A DNA stretch of 64,000 nucleotides from Adiantum capillus-veneris. Its lineage: Eukaryota > Streptophyta > Polypodiopsida > Polypodiales > Pteridaceae. Where the stretch lies: contig CM043944.1 of assembly GCA_014529385.2 (NCBI GenBank), positions 70,633,895 to 70,697,894 on the forward strand, written 5' to 3'. Made by a program: the position numbers and the translations under genes. Below are positions 12,075 through 22,889 of the stretch, piece after piece (the first letter of the stretch is position 1; each line of letters opens with the position of its first letter). The notes under the pieces were generated by a model, which did no database searches, had not been told where the DNA came from, and saw only the letters and a program-made list of their open reading frames with translations.

Positions 12075-12628
12075 GAAGGTTGCAGGAGATCTAGAAGAGA
12101 CTTACCAGCAGTGCCAAGCACGGACTACGTCAACGATGTGCACATCTGATGGCTCTCCACATGATCTGGCTGCCAACAAGCGACAACTGGTGCAACATAT
12201 GAAAGCCATGTGATACATATCCTCTGTCGGACATACAAGAAGCACACTCATTTCAGTTGTCCTATGTAAGATACACTCGATTCTGACGAATGATGCCACC
12301 GACGTTTGTGGGATCCCCTTACCAGCTGCCTCGATTCTACTGAATGATGCTACCAATTGTCTGTGGGATCCCCTTACCTGCTATTGCTCAGTTGATAGGA
12401 CCCACCTTGCCTTCACCACCCTGGTACATTGTGTTTCTCGGATGCACGCGACATTGCATAAGTAGTTGTGACATTGCTTTAAGCCTCGGTCCATAGTTGG
12501 TCGGAAGGAGATGATGAGCGTGGTGGAGGTGCTGCCAGAGTGCTCAGAACCACTACACTCACCCGCCTCGTTTGGATAGGTATGACACCCGTCATCTCTT
12601 CAGTAGCAACTACGTTTTCAACAGAGAC
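11772..12628 (-). repeat. repeat unit Q, copy 3 (right arm of palindrome)
   Basis: The reverse complement of copy 2, ending in CAACAGAGACA at about 12,628. It contains the (CT)n tract at 12,009-12,072 opposite the GA tract of the left arm, so the arms could pair over that tract too. It is followed at once by unit P copy 2 in plus orientation, so the order is P, Q, inverted Q, P. Confidence 0.8.
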
Positions 12629-12640
12629 AATTTCAACACG

Positions 12641-13140
12641 TACTAGGAGCAGTGTCCTGACCATATCATGAGAAACATCATTGTGAGAGCATCAAAAGTC
12701 ACTCAAATCCCCTCTACACTTGGGCAAACACGGGTCCCTTCCAATAAAACTATCCTCTAGATAATCTCAAGAGAACACCAAGTACAACAACATGAAAACA
12801 CGTACACTTATTTCCCCAATGAAAGGAAAGTGAGCCCAACATACCGTTGCAAAATATTACAATACCGCGCGGCTCAAACTTGAGCTTGATGGAACAACCA
12901 CCAAAAGTAAATCTTGAGCTATGAACGCTCTTGGGCGTTAGTTTAGACAGCACTTGAAGAATCGATGGATTGCAAATTTGCAAACTTAAAGCACGAGAGT
13001 ATGTGCCTCCAATTCTCGAAAAGTAATCTATTAGTGGAATCTAATGTAGATTCTGTTTCCAATTAAAGAAAGGGTGAGGGAAAGGCTTACAGTAGGTGGC
13101 GGGGAGGGCAAAATGTGCCGATGATTGGCGAGAAGGGGAA

Positions 13141-13175
<35 letters not shown>

Positions 13176-13330
13176 CTGTGCCTTCAGAACCGCAGCAAGG
13201 GAGGATGCTTGCGGAATGGCAGTGGTGGTAATTGGCAGCGGAAGAGGCGATGTGGAGGGCGCATATTTTTCTTTAAATAAAATGGGTGTGCAACAGAGCA
13301 TGCGCAAGGTAGTGTGCTACTGGTTTAGAT
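12641..13330 (+). repeat. dispersed repeat unit P, copy 2
   Basis: Collinear with 9,900-10,855 in the same orientation but shorter, with a gap near 12,800. It contains a run of about 35 G (13,139-13,174) that makes artefactual poly-Gly/poly-Pro frames. No protein-coding signal is recognised. Confidence 0.7.
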
Positions 13331-13433
13331 GTTCGCCTTTGGCTAAGAGCGTGCAGGTTGGAGTGCTCAAAACATCACTTTTATTTAGTGGGAACAAGGA
13401 GCCTTAGGGGATCTCTTCAGGAATCCCTTATTC

Positions 13434-14060
13434 GTGCGAAATAAGTTGGAAAGTAGCCAATATTTCCTACACATTCTGAAAAAGAAATGGAGAGGAGAAC
13501 CTCGAACAAAGATTTGGCTTTTTGACACTCTAGTGGCTTCATCTATGCCTTACGGAGTTCAGGTATGGGGACCCTCGGTGGACCACCATGGCAAATCTGG
13601 TAGCACTGATGGATGGAGATGGATGGAGAGACCTGTAGTCTCTATGATCTCTCGGATGATTCCGGCTAAGGCCTCAGTGCCACATGAGATTATTCTAGCT
13701 GAGCTAGCTGCCCCCCCTCTCTTGGTTGAGGCACTTACTAGATCAGCATCATTCATGCATAGTTTATGGGACCTCCCCAGAGAAAGATATGCTCGGCTAG
13801 CCCTTGAGTCATCCCGACAGTTAGCGCTACAAGGGAGATAGCATGCTGGATGGGCAGATGGCATCATGGTTTTAGCATGGATAGACTACCTCCATTCCAG
13901 TACTCCTTGGATGCACCCTCCCTATCTCTCACACGGACAGAGATCACCAGACTCATACGTCAGTATCTAACTCAACTAGATACCAGGAGCAGATGGATAC
14001 AACCAGCACAGGAGTTGGGCACAAAGATGGCTTTCTATAGAGAGCATCTTCTCCAACTCG
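13434..14060 (+). pseudogene. LINE-type reverse transcriptase C-terminal fragment
   Basis: Plus-strand frames read FDTLVASSMPYGVQVWGPS, then WRWMERPVVSMISRMI, KASVPHEIILAELAAPPLLV and DLPRERYARLALESS. The order Y-G-x-x-V-W-G-P-S, W-x-x-[IM]-E-R, S-V-P-x-x-I-I-L-x-E...P-L-x-V-E-A resembles the region after the catalytic core in non-LTR retrotransposon RTs of lower plants. The catalytic core is absent, and a stop at about 13,840 splits the frame. The second half of the downstream frame (to 14,152) runs into an LTR fragment, so that ORF is chimeric. This is a 5'-truncated LINE copy, the usual state of such elements. Confidence 0.5.
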
Positions 14061-14369
14061 CAGGGTTTGAAGCTTTTCATGTAACTCCTTTTCATGGCCA
14101 AGGGCCTATACATATGAGCCAAGGGCTCATTCTCTGGCATGCTTCTGCGTGAAGGTGAAAGGATTAGAGTACCGGCGTTGTACTAAGTTGAAGCAATATA
14201 AAGAGATACCGAAAGGGGCGCCAATGTTTGGGGCCAATGCTCTCTTTGGGTGGAACTCCGCCACTCCCACCTTGTGTGGTGCATCTCTTTCTGTGTAGTT
14301 GTTATTTGAAGTGCTTAAAGTTGCTCAGTCTGTTCTTTTCCATTGGCACGTGGTGCCTGTCCCGTGACA
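14060..14369 (+). repeat. F-family LTR fragment (plus orientation)
   Basis: The reverse complement matches the start of the LTRs at 26,968, 60,391 and 62,881: the TGTCAC terminus (here ending in GTGACA at 14,369), GGCACCACGTGCCAAT-like bases, GGCGCCCCTTTCGGTAT, and on through AGCATGCCAGAGAATGAGCC. Only about the first 310 bp of that LTR type are present, so it is truncated against the LINE fragment to its left. Confidence 0.7.
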
Positions 14370-14431
14370 GAGCAGTCTAACCTAGGCGGCTTTACACAAC
14401 CTACCCTAACCGTCTAACCCTAAGCGGCTAG

Positions 14432-14488
14432 TGTAACCGACATGGGCATCCTAATCCAATTTAGAGTGGCCTAACCACACGGCTTTGC

Positions 14489-14576
<88 letters not shown>

Positions 14577-14749
14577 GTCTTTCCGATAGACGGATGACAT
14601 ACACACCATGTACATTTGATTTGTCTCATAGGCCGATTTCGGCCTGACATAGACGTTAAAAATCTTTCTTTCTTTTCTCTCTCTCTAATTTTCTAGTTGT
14701 CTCTAGGGCCCCATCGGACGGGGCCCTATAAGTTGAAACAACTAAGTTG
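14432..14749 (-). repeat. Element J 3' LTR, outer part
   Basis: Starts TGTAACCGACATGGGCATCC, which aligns with the start of the 5' LTR (TATAATAGACTTGGGCACCC). It ends at the copia insertion; the last 29 bp of the LTR resume at 20,305-20,333. It carries GGGCCCCATCGGACGGGG, also found at 22,800, and a long CT microsatellite (14,493-14,573). The middle is shorter than in the 5' copy. Confidence 0.55.
14493..14573. repeat. (CT)n microsatellite
   Basis: About 40 uninterrupted CT units inside the J LTR; the longest perfect microsatellite in the window. Confidence 0.97.
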
Positions 14750-14939
14750 TGAAGGAGTAGGAGCGGAAGTGCGACGCGAGAGAGAGTGCGAGAAGAAGAG
14801 CACGACGATATGGTGAACTCGCTCTACTGTAATGTGTAGAGCATAGTGAGTTCTTATTAGGTTTTTACAAAAGAATGTGTACATACCTAGTGGCCCGCCC
14901 ACTTACCTGGGCGACCACATTGGGATTTATACCCCAACA
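14750..14939 (-). repeat. Copia A 3' LTR
   Basis: 190 bp, the partner of 20,108-20,299. It differs by a 2-bp loss in the TGTGTACATA region and about four single-base changes. Confidence 0.93.
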
Positions 14940-15028
14940 ACCTCCCACTTAAAGTCCAATGTGGTACTTTAAGTGTGAGAGAAGCTACTATACAAGCTAA
15001 TATACAAGAGATGTAGAGAAGTGATGTA

Positions 15029-18000
15029 CTACCCTACACCTATCTGCTTGCGAAAATGCGCAAAGCTCTCTGAGGGAAGTCCTTTTGTAAGTAGATCAGC
15101 AGGATTTTCTGTGGTGTGAACTTTGACAAGCTGAAGTTGCTTATCCTCGAGCATTTCCCTGATGAAATGATACTTCACATCCACATGCTTTGTCTTTGAG
15201 TGATAAAATGGATTGCGAGCCAATTGTATAGCACTTTGACTATCACAATATAACACAGGCATCTCTTCTTTGATTCCCAAATCTGTTACTAGTCGATTAA
15301 GCCAAATTGATTCTTTGCATGCCTCTGATGCTGCAACATATTCAGCCTCTGTAGTAGACTGAGTAACACAATCTTGTAATCTAGAACGTCATGATACTGC
15401 TCCACCAGCCAATGTAAAGACATACCCTGACATAGACCTTCGGTTGTCTAAGTCACCTACATAATCTGAGTCTGTAAAACCCTTTACACTTAGCTCCTGA
15501 CTCCCATAGCATATACGCATACTCTTTGTAGCTTTCAGGTATCTCAATATTCCTTTCCCTGCCTCCCAATGTTTCTTGCCTGGGTTTGACATGTATCGAC
15601 TTACTACTCCCACTGCAAATGCAATGTCTGGGCGAGTAGCAATCATTCCATACATCAAACTACCCACTGCAGACGCATATGGAATCTTATCCATTTCAGC
15701 CTGTTCTTCCTCAGACATAGGACAATCTTGTTTGCTAAGTTTCACATATGGTGGAAATGGAACACTCAATGCCTTTCCCTTCTCCATATTGAAACGTTGC
15801 AAAACCTTGTCAATATACTCTGTTTGAGATAACCACATCAACTTCTTTGATCTGTCTCTCTCAATGCACATACCAAGTATATGACTTGCCTCACCCATGT
15901 CTTTCATGTCAAACGATTTTGCCATCTTTGACTTCAAAGCTGAAATTTCTTCCAAGTGCTTGCCAGCAATCAACATGTCATCCACATACAAAATAAGGAT
16001 CAGCCAACTGCCATCCTTAGCCTTCTTTGTATATAGACAGTGATCGAACTCACTACGTTTGTAGCCTTGAGAAAGCATAAACTTGTGGAATTTATGGTAC
16101 CATGCCCTCGGTGATTGTTTTAAGCCATAAAGACTCTTTAACAACTGGCATACCCAATCTTCCTTGCCTTTCTCAACAAACCCTTCTGGCTGCTGCATGT
16201 AAATTTCCACATCTAAATCACCATGCAAGAACGTTGTCTTGACATCCATTTGGTGCAACACCAAATCTAATATGGCAACCAATGCAAGAAAGCATCTCAA
16301 TGTAGTCATCTTGACCACCGGAGAGAAGACTTCATCAAAGTCAATGCCTTGTTCTTGCTTAAAGCCCTTGGCAACAAGCCTTGCTTTGTACTTTGGCTGA
16401 CTATCATGAGCGGTGATCTTATACCTGTAAACCCATTTACAAGGTAGAGCCTTTTTGCCCTGTGGTAATTTAACTAGCTTCCATGTCTGGTTTTTATGCA
16501 AAGCTGTCATCTCTGACTGCATGGCCAATTGCCAATTCCCGGAGTCCTTCATTTGCACTGCTTCCTTGTAACATGAAGGCTCATTGCAATCAGTCAACAT
16601 GACATAGTTCATAGATGGAACAAACCTATCAGGAGGTCGCGTGACACGTCCAGATCTACGCACAATAGGTGACTCAGGCTCAGCCACAACCTGTGGTTCC
16701 AATCTATCCTGTCCTTGCTCCTCTTGAGCCCTGACATTTTGTCTTGCACGTGCAGGTCCATCTTCTTGGAAGACAACTCTTCTAATCTCCTCAACCCTCT
16801 CTGGTTTAGAATGATATTTGGATTCATTAAAGTGAACATCTTTGCTGCGGACATCCTTTCTGGATTAGGGATCCCAAAGTCTGTACCCCATCTCACCAGA
16901 ATTACCATAGCCTAGAAAGATGCACTTTCTACTCTTTGGCTCAAGTTTGTTCCTAAATTCCTTTGGAACGTGAGTATATGCCTCGCAACCAAAGACTCTG
17001 AGATGCTTGTATGAGGGCATTTTGCCTGACCATACCATCTCTGGCACTGAATCCTTTTGCAAAACCTTGCTAGGAGATCTGTTTATAAGATGAACAGCTG
17101 TTGATACAGCTTCAGCCCAAAACCCATTTGGCAGTTGTGGATTAGACAACATACTTCTGACCTTCTCTTGTATGGTCCTATTCATCCTCTCAGCAACACC
17201 ATTTTGAGGAGGATTGTAAGGAGCAGTAAGTTCACGTTTTATACCTTTTGACTCACAAAAGTCCTGAAAGGCCTTTGAAACATACTCTCCACCATTGCCA
17301 GTGCGTAAGCATTTAAGCTCCTTGCCACTCTGATTCTCCACAAGTGTCACAAACGTTTTGAAAACCCTAAACGCTTCAACCTTGTGCTTGAGAAAGTAAA
17401 CCCATACTTTCCTCGAGTAATCATCTATAAATGTCATAAAGTAAGAAGCTCCCCCTAGAGATAGGTTAGGCATAGGTCCACACAAATCACTATGAACAAG
17501 TGCCAACTGTGTATCTCTTCTACGGCTTCTATGCTTATGTGGCTGGTGTGTTTGCTTACCATACAGACAATGTTCACAGAATTCAAAATCATTAAATGAA
17601 AGGCCAAGCAAATAACCAGAACGAGACAAGATTTCCATTCCCTTCTTGGACATATGTCCTAACCGGCTATGCCACAAAGAAACGTTCGGCTGCTCGGTTA
17701 CATTGATTACATTTTTAGAGACATTTGATACATAAATCATGTAAAGACCTCCAGACTTTACTCCATGTGCTACTGTCATAGAACCCTTGGATATCTTCCA
17801 CATGTTCTGTCCAAAAGTGGTGACGTAGCCAACATCATCAAGTAAACCTGTGTTGATCAAGCTCTTTGTAATTGCGGGAACATGTCTCACATTCTTTAGC
17901 GTGAAAGAAGAGCCATTCTGAAACTTCAATTGAACATCTCCAACACCTAAGATCTCACATGTCTGCCCATTGCCTAGCCGAACATGATCTTTAGTGGTCA

Positions 18001-19009
18001 CATAAGAGGTAAACCACTCCTTGTTTGGAGACACATGAAGTGATGCCCCTGAGTCTATAATCCAGTAACTCAGTGCATTTCCATCAGATGCTGTAAGAAG
18101 AGCTGAGTCCATTGTATTCTTCAAGAAGTAGATGTCTCCTGACACTGAACTGTCATCCTCTGCAACAGTGTTTGTCACATTTATTTCTTGAATCTTCACT
18201 GAGGACTTGTTCTTCTCACCATGGTCTTCAGCTTTCTCTTTGCCTTTTTCTGCTTTCCATTCTCTGCAGTCTCTTTTCATGTGACCCTTCTTGCCACAAT
18301 GGTAGCATTCTATGTCACTCTTGCCTTTAGCACTGCGGGACTTGCTACGAGACTGATTCCTCTTTCCACCTTTGTACTTTTCTTTGGTCCTTCCCCTGAC
18401 AACTAAGGCTGTTCCTTTGCCTTTGTCCATTGTCTTTCTATTGGTTTCTTCAGTAAGCAGACTTCTTTCTACACCTGCTATGTTCAAACCATTTGGAGGT
18501 GCAGAATTACTCAAAGCTATGCGAAAAGTGTCCCAACTTTCCGGCAATGTGATCAACAGGAACATAGCTCTAACAGGTTCATCAAACTTGACACCTTGAG
18601 CTGACAACTGACTGTAGATTGTGTTGAATTCATTCAGATGATTGGACATAGGTGTCCCTTCTTTCATCTTCAAGTCAACAAGCTTCTTAAGCCAGTATAC
18701 CTGTGAAGCTGCACTCTGCTTCTTATAAAGATCACTCAGCTTTAACCATGCTTGATAAGCCGACATCTCGTCTGCTACATTGAAGTAAACGCTTTTTGCC
18801 AAAGTCAACATAATGGTAGAAAGTGCCAATTCATCCATTTCGCTCCATTCATCTTCGTCCATATCTTCTGGTTTTATCCCCTTGAGCTTTATAGGTTTTA
18901 TCTGCTTCTTTTGTACCAACACGTGCCAAATCTGCTTCTTCCACAATGGGAAATTGGTTCCATCCAGCTTCTTGATATTGTAAAGAGCAGTGTCCTGTGA
19001 TCCAGCCAT
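15029..19009 (-). pseudogene. Copia A gag-pol polyprotein with two nonsense codons
   Basis: The ATG at 19,009 opens MAGSQDTALYNIKKLDG, a copia Gag start. In order follow a CCHC knuckle CYHCGKKGHMKRDC (about residue 235), the protease WIIDSGASLHVSP (about 315), the GAG-preintegrase HSRLGHMSKKG, the integrase with HSDLCGPM and NGVAERMNRT, the RT with YVDDML, and the RNase H with DSDYVGD and CDSQSAIQLA. A TAA at 16,865-16,867 (a Glu codon in element B) and a TGA at 15,389-15,391 (a Trp codon in B) interrupt an otherwise continuous frame. The first stop also truncates the end of the integrase region. The integrase has TGNGGEY where B keeps TDNGGEY, so a catalytic Asp is replaced by Gly. The product would make particles, copy RNA and integrate cDNA, but this copy cannot do so alone. 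Confidence 0.93.
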
Positions 19010-20107
19010 AGTTACGCTTCACAGTAGTTTACTTTCCTGGGAAAAATTTTGCAGAGTTTCCCCTGTAAACTGACCTCTGAACCAATATCAACCTGTCAAA
19101 TGAACTAAGAAAGCTTCAGATTCTGCATAAATTTCGGCAGAGTCTCCTTTGTAAAATGACTCTGGTGTACTAAAAACAAACCAAAAAACAGTTCAAAAAA
19201 CCACTGTCTCTCTAACACTGTAAGCTGTGGGTAAACCTGTCCTGCACCTATACTGTCTCTGACTGTCCTGTCACTGTCCTGTAAGCATAGACTGCGACAA
19301 TGCCTCAACGGCAGTAAAGCAAAGATGCAATCCCAACTGTCTAACTCACAGTCAATACATCCTAGTTGCCTATCTAAGGGTGCTCGAGGGATCGCTCCAA
19401 GACCTGTATCACCGAAAGGATCTCAACATTCGAGAATCCCCCAGCTCAATAAAACCTCACTCGACCCTCAACAAAGGCTGCAGTAAATCTGACAGTACAT
19501 AGACTTCCCACAAAGTCATACATCCACAAATTTCCCACTGTATGTTGTAACCGCTGCGGCGGTTGTTTGCTGCGTGACTCACAGCCAGCAAACCCTCAAC
19601 AAACATACATCATCTCTGACAATACATCCCACGTGGAAGTACCTGCAATGTCAAGATGAAATCTGGAATATCAAGCAGCAAACACAAGCTACCTGATGAA
19701 CTAGTGGATGTCGCCTACAGTCTGTGTGTAGATGCGCCCGTGTCGTATGTGACACGCCTCCAAGAACTGTGAGCCGTCCTTCGATGTGTAGACAGCCACA
19801 AATCAACACTCTGGGAGTGTCGATATCCTCAGCACCTGCAGCCGTAGGCCGAAAACCCCAAATTTGCAGAGTCGGATGTGCACCCGCTGAGACCACGTAG
19901 TCGAAAATGGCCTGCGCAGACCTTTGTCAAAGCCGAACGGTGGCCGAGATGACCTCAGAATGAAATTCTGAGAACACCAAGCCCTTTGGGCTTACCCACA
20001 GGATTTAGGGCCGTGTCTTCGCCTGTCGAATTTCACTCCAATCTGAGCTGGTGACTCTAGCCTCCTGCAGTGCTGCCCCGAGCCTCGATCTGAGCTCTGA
20101 TACCAGT
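19010..20107 (-). other. Copia A leader (5' untranslated) region
   Basis: About 1.1 kb between the 5' LTR/primer site and the gag ATG. No conserved protein frame is seen. The counterpart in B is at 39,070-40,152; the two are alignable, with local rearrangement near the TGTTTGCTGCGTGACTC stretch. Confidence 0.7.
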
Positions 20108-20299
20108 TGAAGGAGTACGAGCGGAAGTGCGACGCGAGAGAGAGTGCGAGAAGAAGAGCACGACGATATGGTGAACTCGCTCTACTGTAATGTGTAGAGC
20201 ATAGTGAGTTCTTATTAGGTTTTTACAAAAGAATATGTGTACATACCTGGCGGCCCGCCCACTTACCTGGGCGACCACATTGGGCTTTATACCCCAACA
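20108..20299 (-). repeat. Copia A 5' LTR
   Basis: 192 bp, TG/CA ends. On the minus strand it begins TGTTGGGGTATAAAGCCCAA. The TATAAAG a few bases in could serve as a TATA box. The primer site lies two bases inside. Confidence 0.93.
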
Positions 20300-20333
20300 A
20301 GTTGGACATGCTACGTCATAATTTTGTGCCATA

Positions 20334-20828
20334 CCCCTCTCCTGAAAAATTGTGTAATCGCCCTCGATTACGCTTGCAAAAACAGACATAAGCCATAAAC
20401 AAGTTCAGTAGACACTAACTCTAAGTACCGACGCACTAGACGACACAAATCTAGTACTTGCACAAAGACGACTCAATCAGTACACATTCACATCATATTC
20501 AAATGAAATCACATAAAATCCATCCAAATCTAAGACCATGATTCCTCGCAACGTATTTAGCATCTAGATCCACACCGAACCTCACTGATGTCAGATTAAC
20601 TAATTCTTATTGCGATCATGTCTATAGAATCTCACGACAGAAATGTTGCAGTCATTTCGTCGTTCAGTCTTGCACTCAAACAAAATCACATGAGAGAGTA
20701 CACATAAATCAGATGTATTTTCCGAAATCCACATTTTTAAGTTCTTTATTCATGAAGTCATACAGCAGAAAACTGTCAGCACATCAGTATCCCTGAAATC
20801 CAAAGGAAAATCAGTGACTTTATTCCAT
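20334..20828 (-). other. Element J 3' internal noncoding region
   Basis: Begins with a polypyrimidine stretch (CCCCTCTCC, a polypurine tract on the minus strand) right after the J LTR end, followed by GTAATCGCCCTCGATTACG. The latter is also present beside the LTRs of D (46,607), F and G. No coding frame is seen until the chromodomain protein. Confidence 0.5.
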
Positions 20829-22285
20829 TTAGATAGTCTGTGACAAAGGAGAGGAGTAACTCTCCTCTTGTGCAGTCCCGTCTGCACCAGCTAAACCGAA
20901 AGCCTCAAGGTAAAGTTCCAATATATGAGGAATATCTGCTAGGTCCTCCTCCTCCATCCACTTCGCATCCAATGCCGGATAGTTCTTGAATTTCACTAAG
21001 AACCTCCGAATCACTTTACCTTTCACTTTCCTTTCTTTCTGTGCCAGTATCTGTTCTGGAACAAGTATCTCCTCGCTCTCTTCCACTTCAGGTTGCTCAT
21101 CAGGCTCCCTCTCAACTGGCACCTCACCCTTAAAAGGTTTCAAGAGACTCACATAAAAAGAATTATGAATCTTCCAAGTGTCTAGCAACTTGAGTCTGAA
21201 GGATACATCATTTATCTTTTCTTGAATCTGGAAAGGGCCATAATACCTCATGCTGAGCTTTGGAAAAAGCCGCTCCTTTCCCTTTCGTTTCCTTAGAAGT
21301 GCCTTCTCAAAGCGTAAGAGCACCCAATCACCTTCCTTCAGCTGCAAGTCGCATCTATGTTTATCTGTTTCCTTCTTATGCCGTGCTTGAGACTTCTCTA
21401 GAGCCTCGCGAACCTTGGCAAAAGCAGTGTCCAAATCCCTCGTGTACTGATCCACTTCAAAAATCTTGTCTTTGGTGCTTAGAAATGGAGGACCTTCTTA
21501 GCACCTTTGATTACCTCAAATGGCACCCTCCCCATTAAAGAGTGAACCATGTTGTTGTAGGCAAATTCCACCAAAGGCAAGTACTTTTCCCATTGAGTCT
21601 ACTGATCCGAAATGTAAGAACTTCGATAAATCCAAAACCACTGAATTGGCTATCTCAGATTGCCCATCTGTCTGTGGGTGGAATGAGGATAAGAACTGCA
21701 ACCGCGTGCCAATGTTCTTCTAGATTTCCCTCCAAAACAAACTCGTGAATCGGAAATCTCTTTCCGAGACTATCGATTGAGGCATGCCATGTAACTGAAA
21801 AATCAGAGAGATGAACAATCTCGCCAAATGGCTAGGCCAGGCTTGACCGTCATCTTTACCGGAATAAAGTGAGCTTGTTTGCTAAATCTGTCAATGATAA
21901 TCCAAATGCCATCGTGCCCATGTTGGGTCTTGAGAAGATAAAAAATGAAATCCATAGCAATGCTTTCCCAGGGACAGAGGAAATGGGTAAAGGCTGTAAA
22001 AGTTATTGTGCCTTGTGTTTGTCAAACTTGACCTTTTAGTATACTAAGCAACTTTAAACAAAATCGTCCACATCCTTTTTGAGCCTTGGCAAATAAAAGT
22101 AACGCTCAACATTCTTCAAGGTGGTATCTATGCCGCGATGGACAATGGATTATGGCACTCTGTCAAAACCTTTTCCCTCAACGGCTGTGTAACACACAAC
22201 ATCGTTTCACGCATCAAATAACCGTCCTGTATAGAATAGCCTATAATTGTTTCCCCCCTCTGTATCCGGCTAAAGATGTCTGCTT
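20829..22285 (-). pseudogene. Element J integrase and chromodomain
   Basis: The clean frame 20,829-21,455 encodes an integrase C-terminus with LKEGDWVLLRFEKALLRKRK and MRYYGPFQIQEKINDVSFRL, then a chromodomain with EILVPEQILAQ and RRFLVKFKNYPALDAKWMEE. Chromodomains direct integrase to modified histone tails. Upstream, in broken frames, SSFHPQTDGQSEIAN (21,640-21,690) marks the integrase core and LREKV.TECH (near 22,150) the zinc-binding region. Stops and shifts make it non-functional. The same protein in D (47,200-48,350) shows the same order. Confidence 0.8.
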
Positions 22286-22293
22286 GGATACCC

Positions 22294-22889
22294 TATAATA
22301 GACTTGGGCACCCCAAGTCGATAATCTGGTACGACGCACGAGAGAATCACTTGAAAATACTTCACACTTTAATCACAGTTCAATTCAGTCGACACGGCCC
22401 GGCGTAGTCCTGTGCCAAGAGAGATTGGCCCCAAAGACTGGCGCCCCTTTCGTTATTTATTTATATATCAATGCTTGAGAAAAAGTTACAATGCAATGCC
22501 CGCGAGTCCTCTCTGCTCTAAAGCTCGTCAGCTATCTAAGCCAGAGAGTAGCCCTGGGGTTCAATTTAAAGGCCTTGAGGGCTCTCAAAAGCAGTTACAT
22601 GATAATCTTCCAACTCAAAAGCACTTGGCCCCAAAAGCTGTCAGCGCCCAACGCAAAAATCCTTACAAATCTGTCGTAAAGCGCGGAGGTCCATACGGCC
22701 TGTCATGTTATCAACGCAAAACGTGGAGCGTCCGTACACTTGCCACGTTCTCAGATTTTGCTTGATCTCTCTTTCTCTCTTCAATTTTGTAGTTGTCCCT
22801 AGGGCCCCATCGGACGGACCCTATAAGTTGGAATAACTTATAACTTTAGATCTTGTCAATTGGACATGCCACGTCATAATTTTGTGACA
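22294..22889 (-). repeat. Element J 5' LTR
   Basis: 596 bp. The terminal TG is mutated to TA at the left end; the right end is GTGACA. Shares GGCCCCAAAGACTGGCGCCC with the LTRs of D and K, and GGGCCCCATCGGACGG with the J 3' LTR. Confidence 0.6.

Larger units (their letters stand above)
14750..20299 (-). mobile_element. Copia element A (Ty1/copia), young and nearly intact
   Basis: LTRs at 14,750-14,939 (190 bp) and 20,108-20,299 (192 bp) have TG/CA ends and differ by about four substitutions and a 2-bp gap. The AGTTG target duplication is exact on both sides (14,745-14,749; 20,300-20,304). The minus-strand primer site (20,094-20,105, GCTCTGATACCA) matches the initiator-Met type, and a purine-rich tract (AAGTGGGAGG on the minus strand) borders the 3' LTR. 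One gag-pol frame fills the interior. It is a sibling of element B at 38,878-44,413, but in opposite orientation. It inserted into the 3' LTR of element J. Confidence 0.95.
14432..22889 (-). mobile_element. Element J: deleted Ty3/gypsy chromovirus
   Basis: A D-like chromovirus on the minus strand. Its 3' LTR (14,432-20,333) is split by copia element A, and its 5' LTR is at 22,294-22,889. GCTAG flanks both ends (14,427-14,431 and 22,890-22,894), a plausible 5-bp target duplication, although the surrounding repeat is itself rich in GGCTAG. The interior keeps only the integrase and chromodomain end of pol. Sequence from the integrase zinc-finger region jumps straight to a decayed primer site (GGATACC) beside the 5' LTR, so gag, protease, RT and RNase H are deleted. 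It sits in a GCGGCTA-type repeat. Confidence 0.65.

Noticed and set aside
13041-13407. Poly-Gly and poly-Pro ORFs
   Set aside because: They come from the G homopolymer in unit P copy 2.
18112-18406. Plus-strand frames opposite copia A (and 40,162-41,050 opposite B) as genes
   Set aside because: They are antisense shadows of conserved gag-pol; the same shadows appear in both sibling elements only because the sense protein is conserved.
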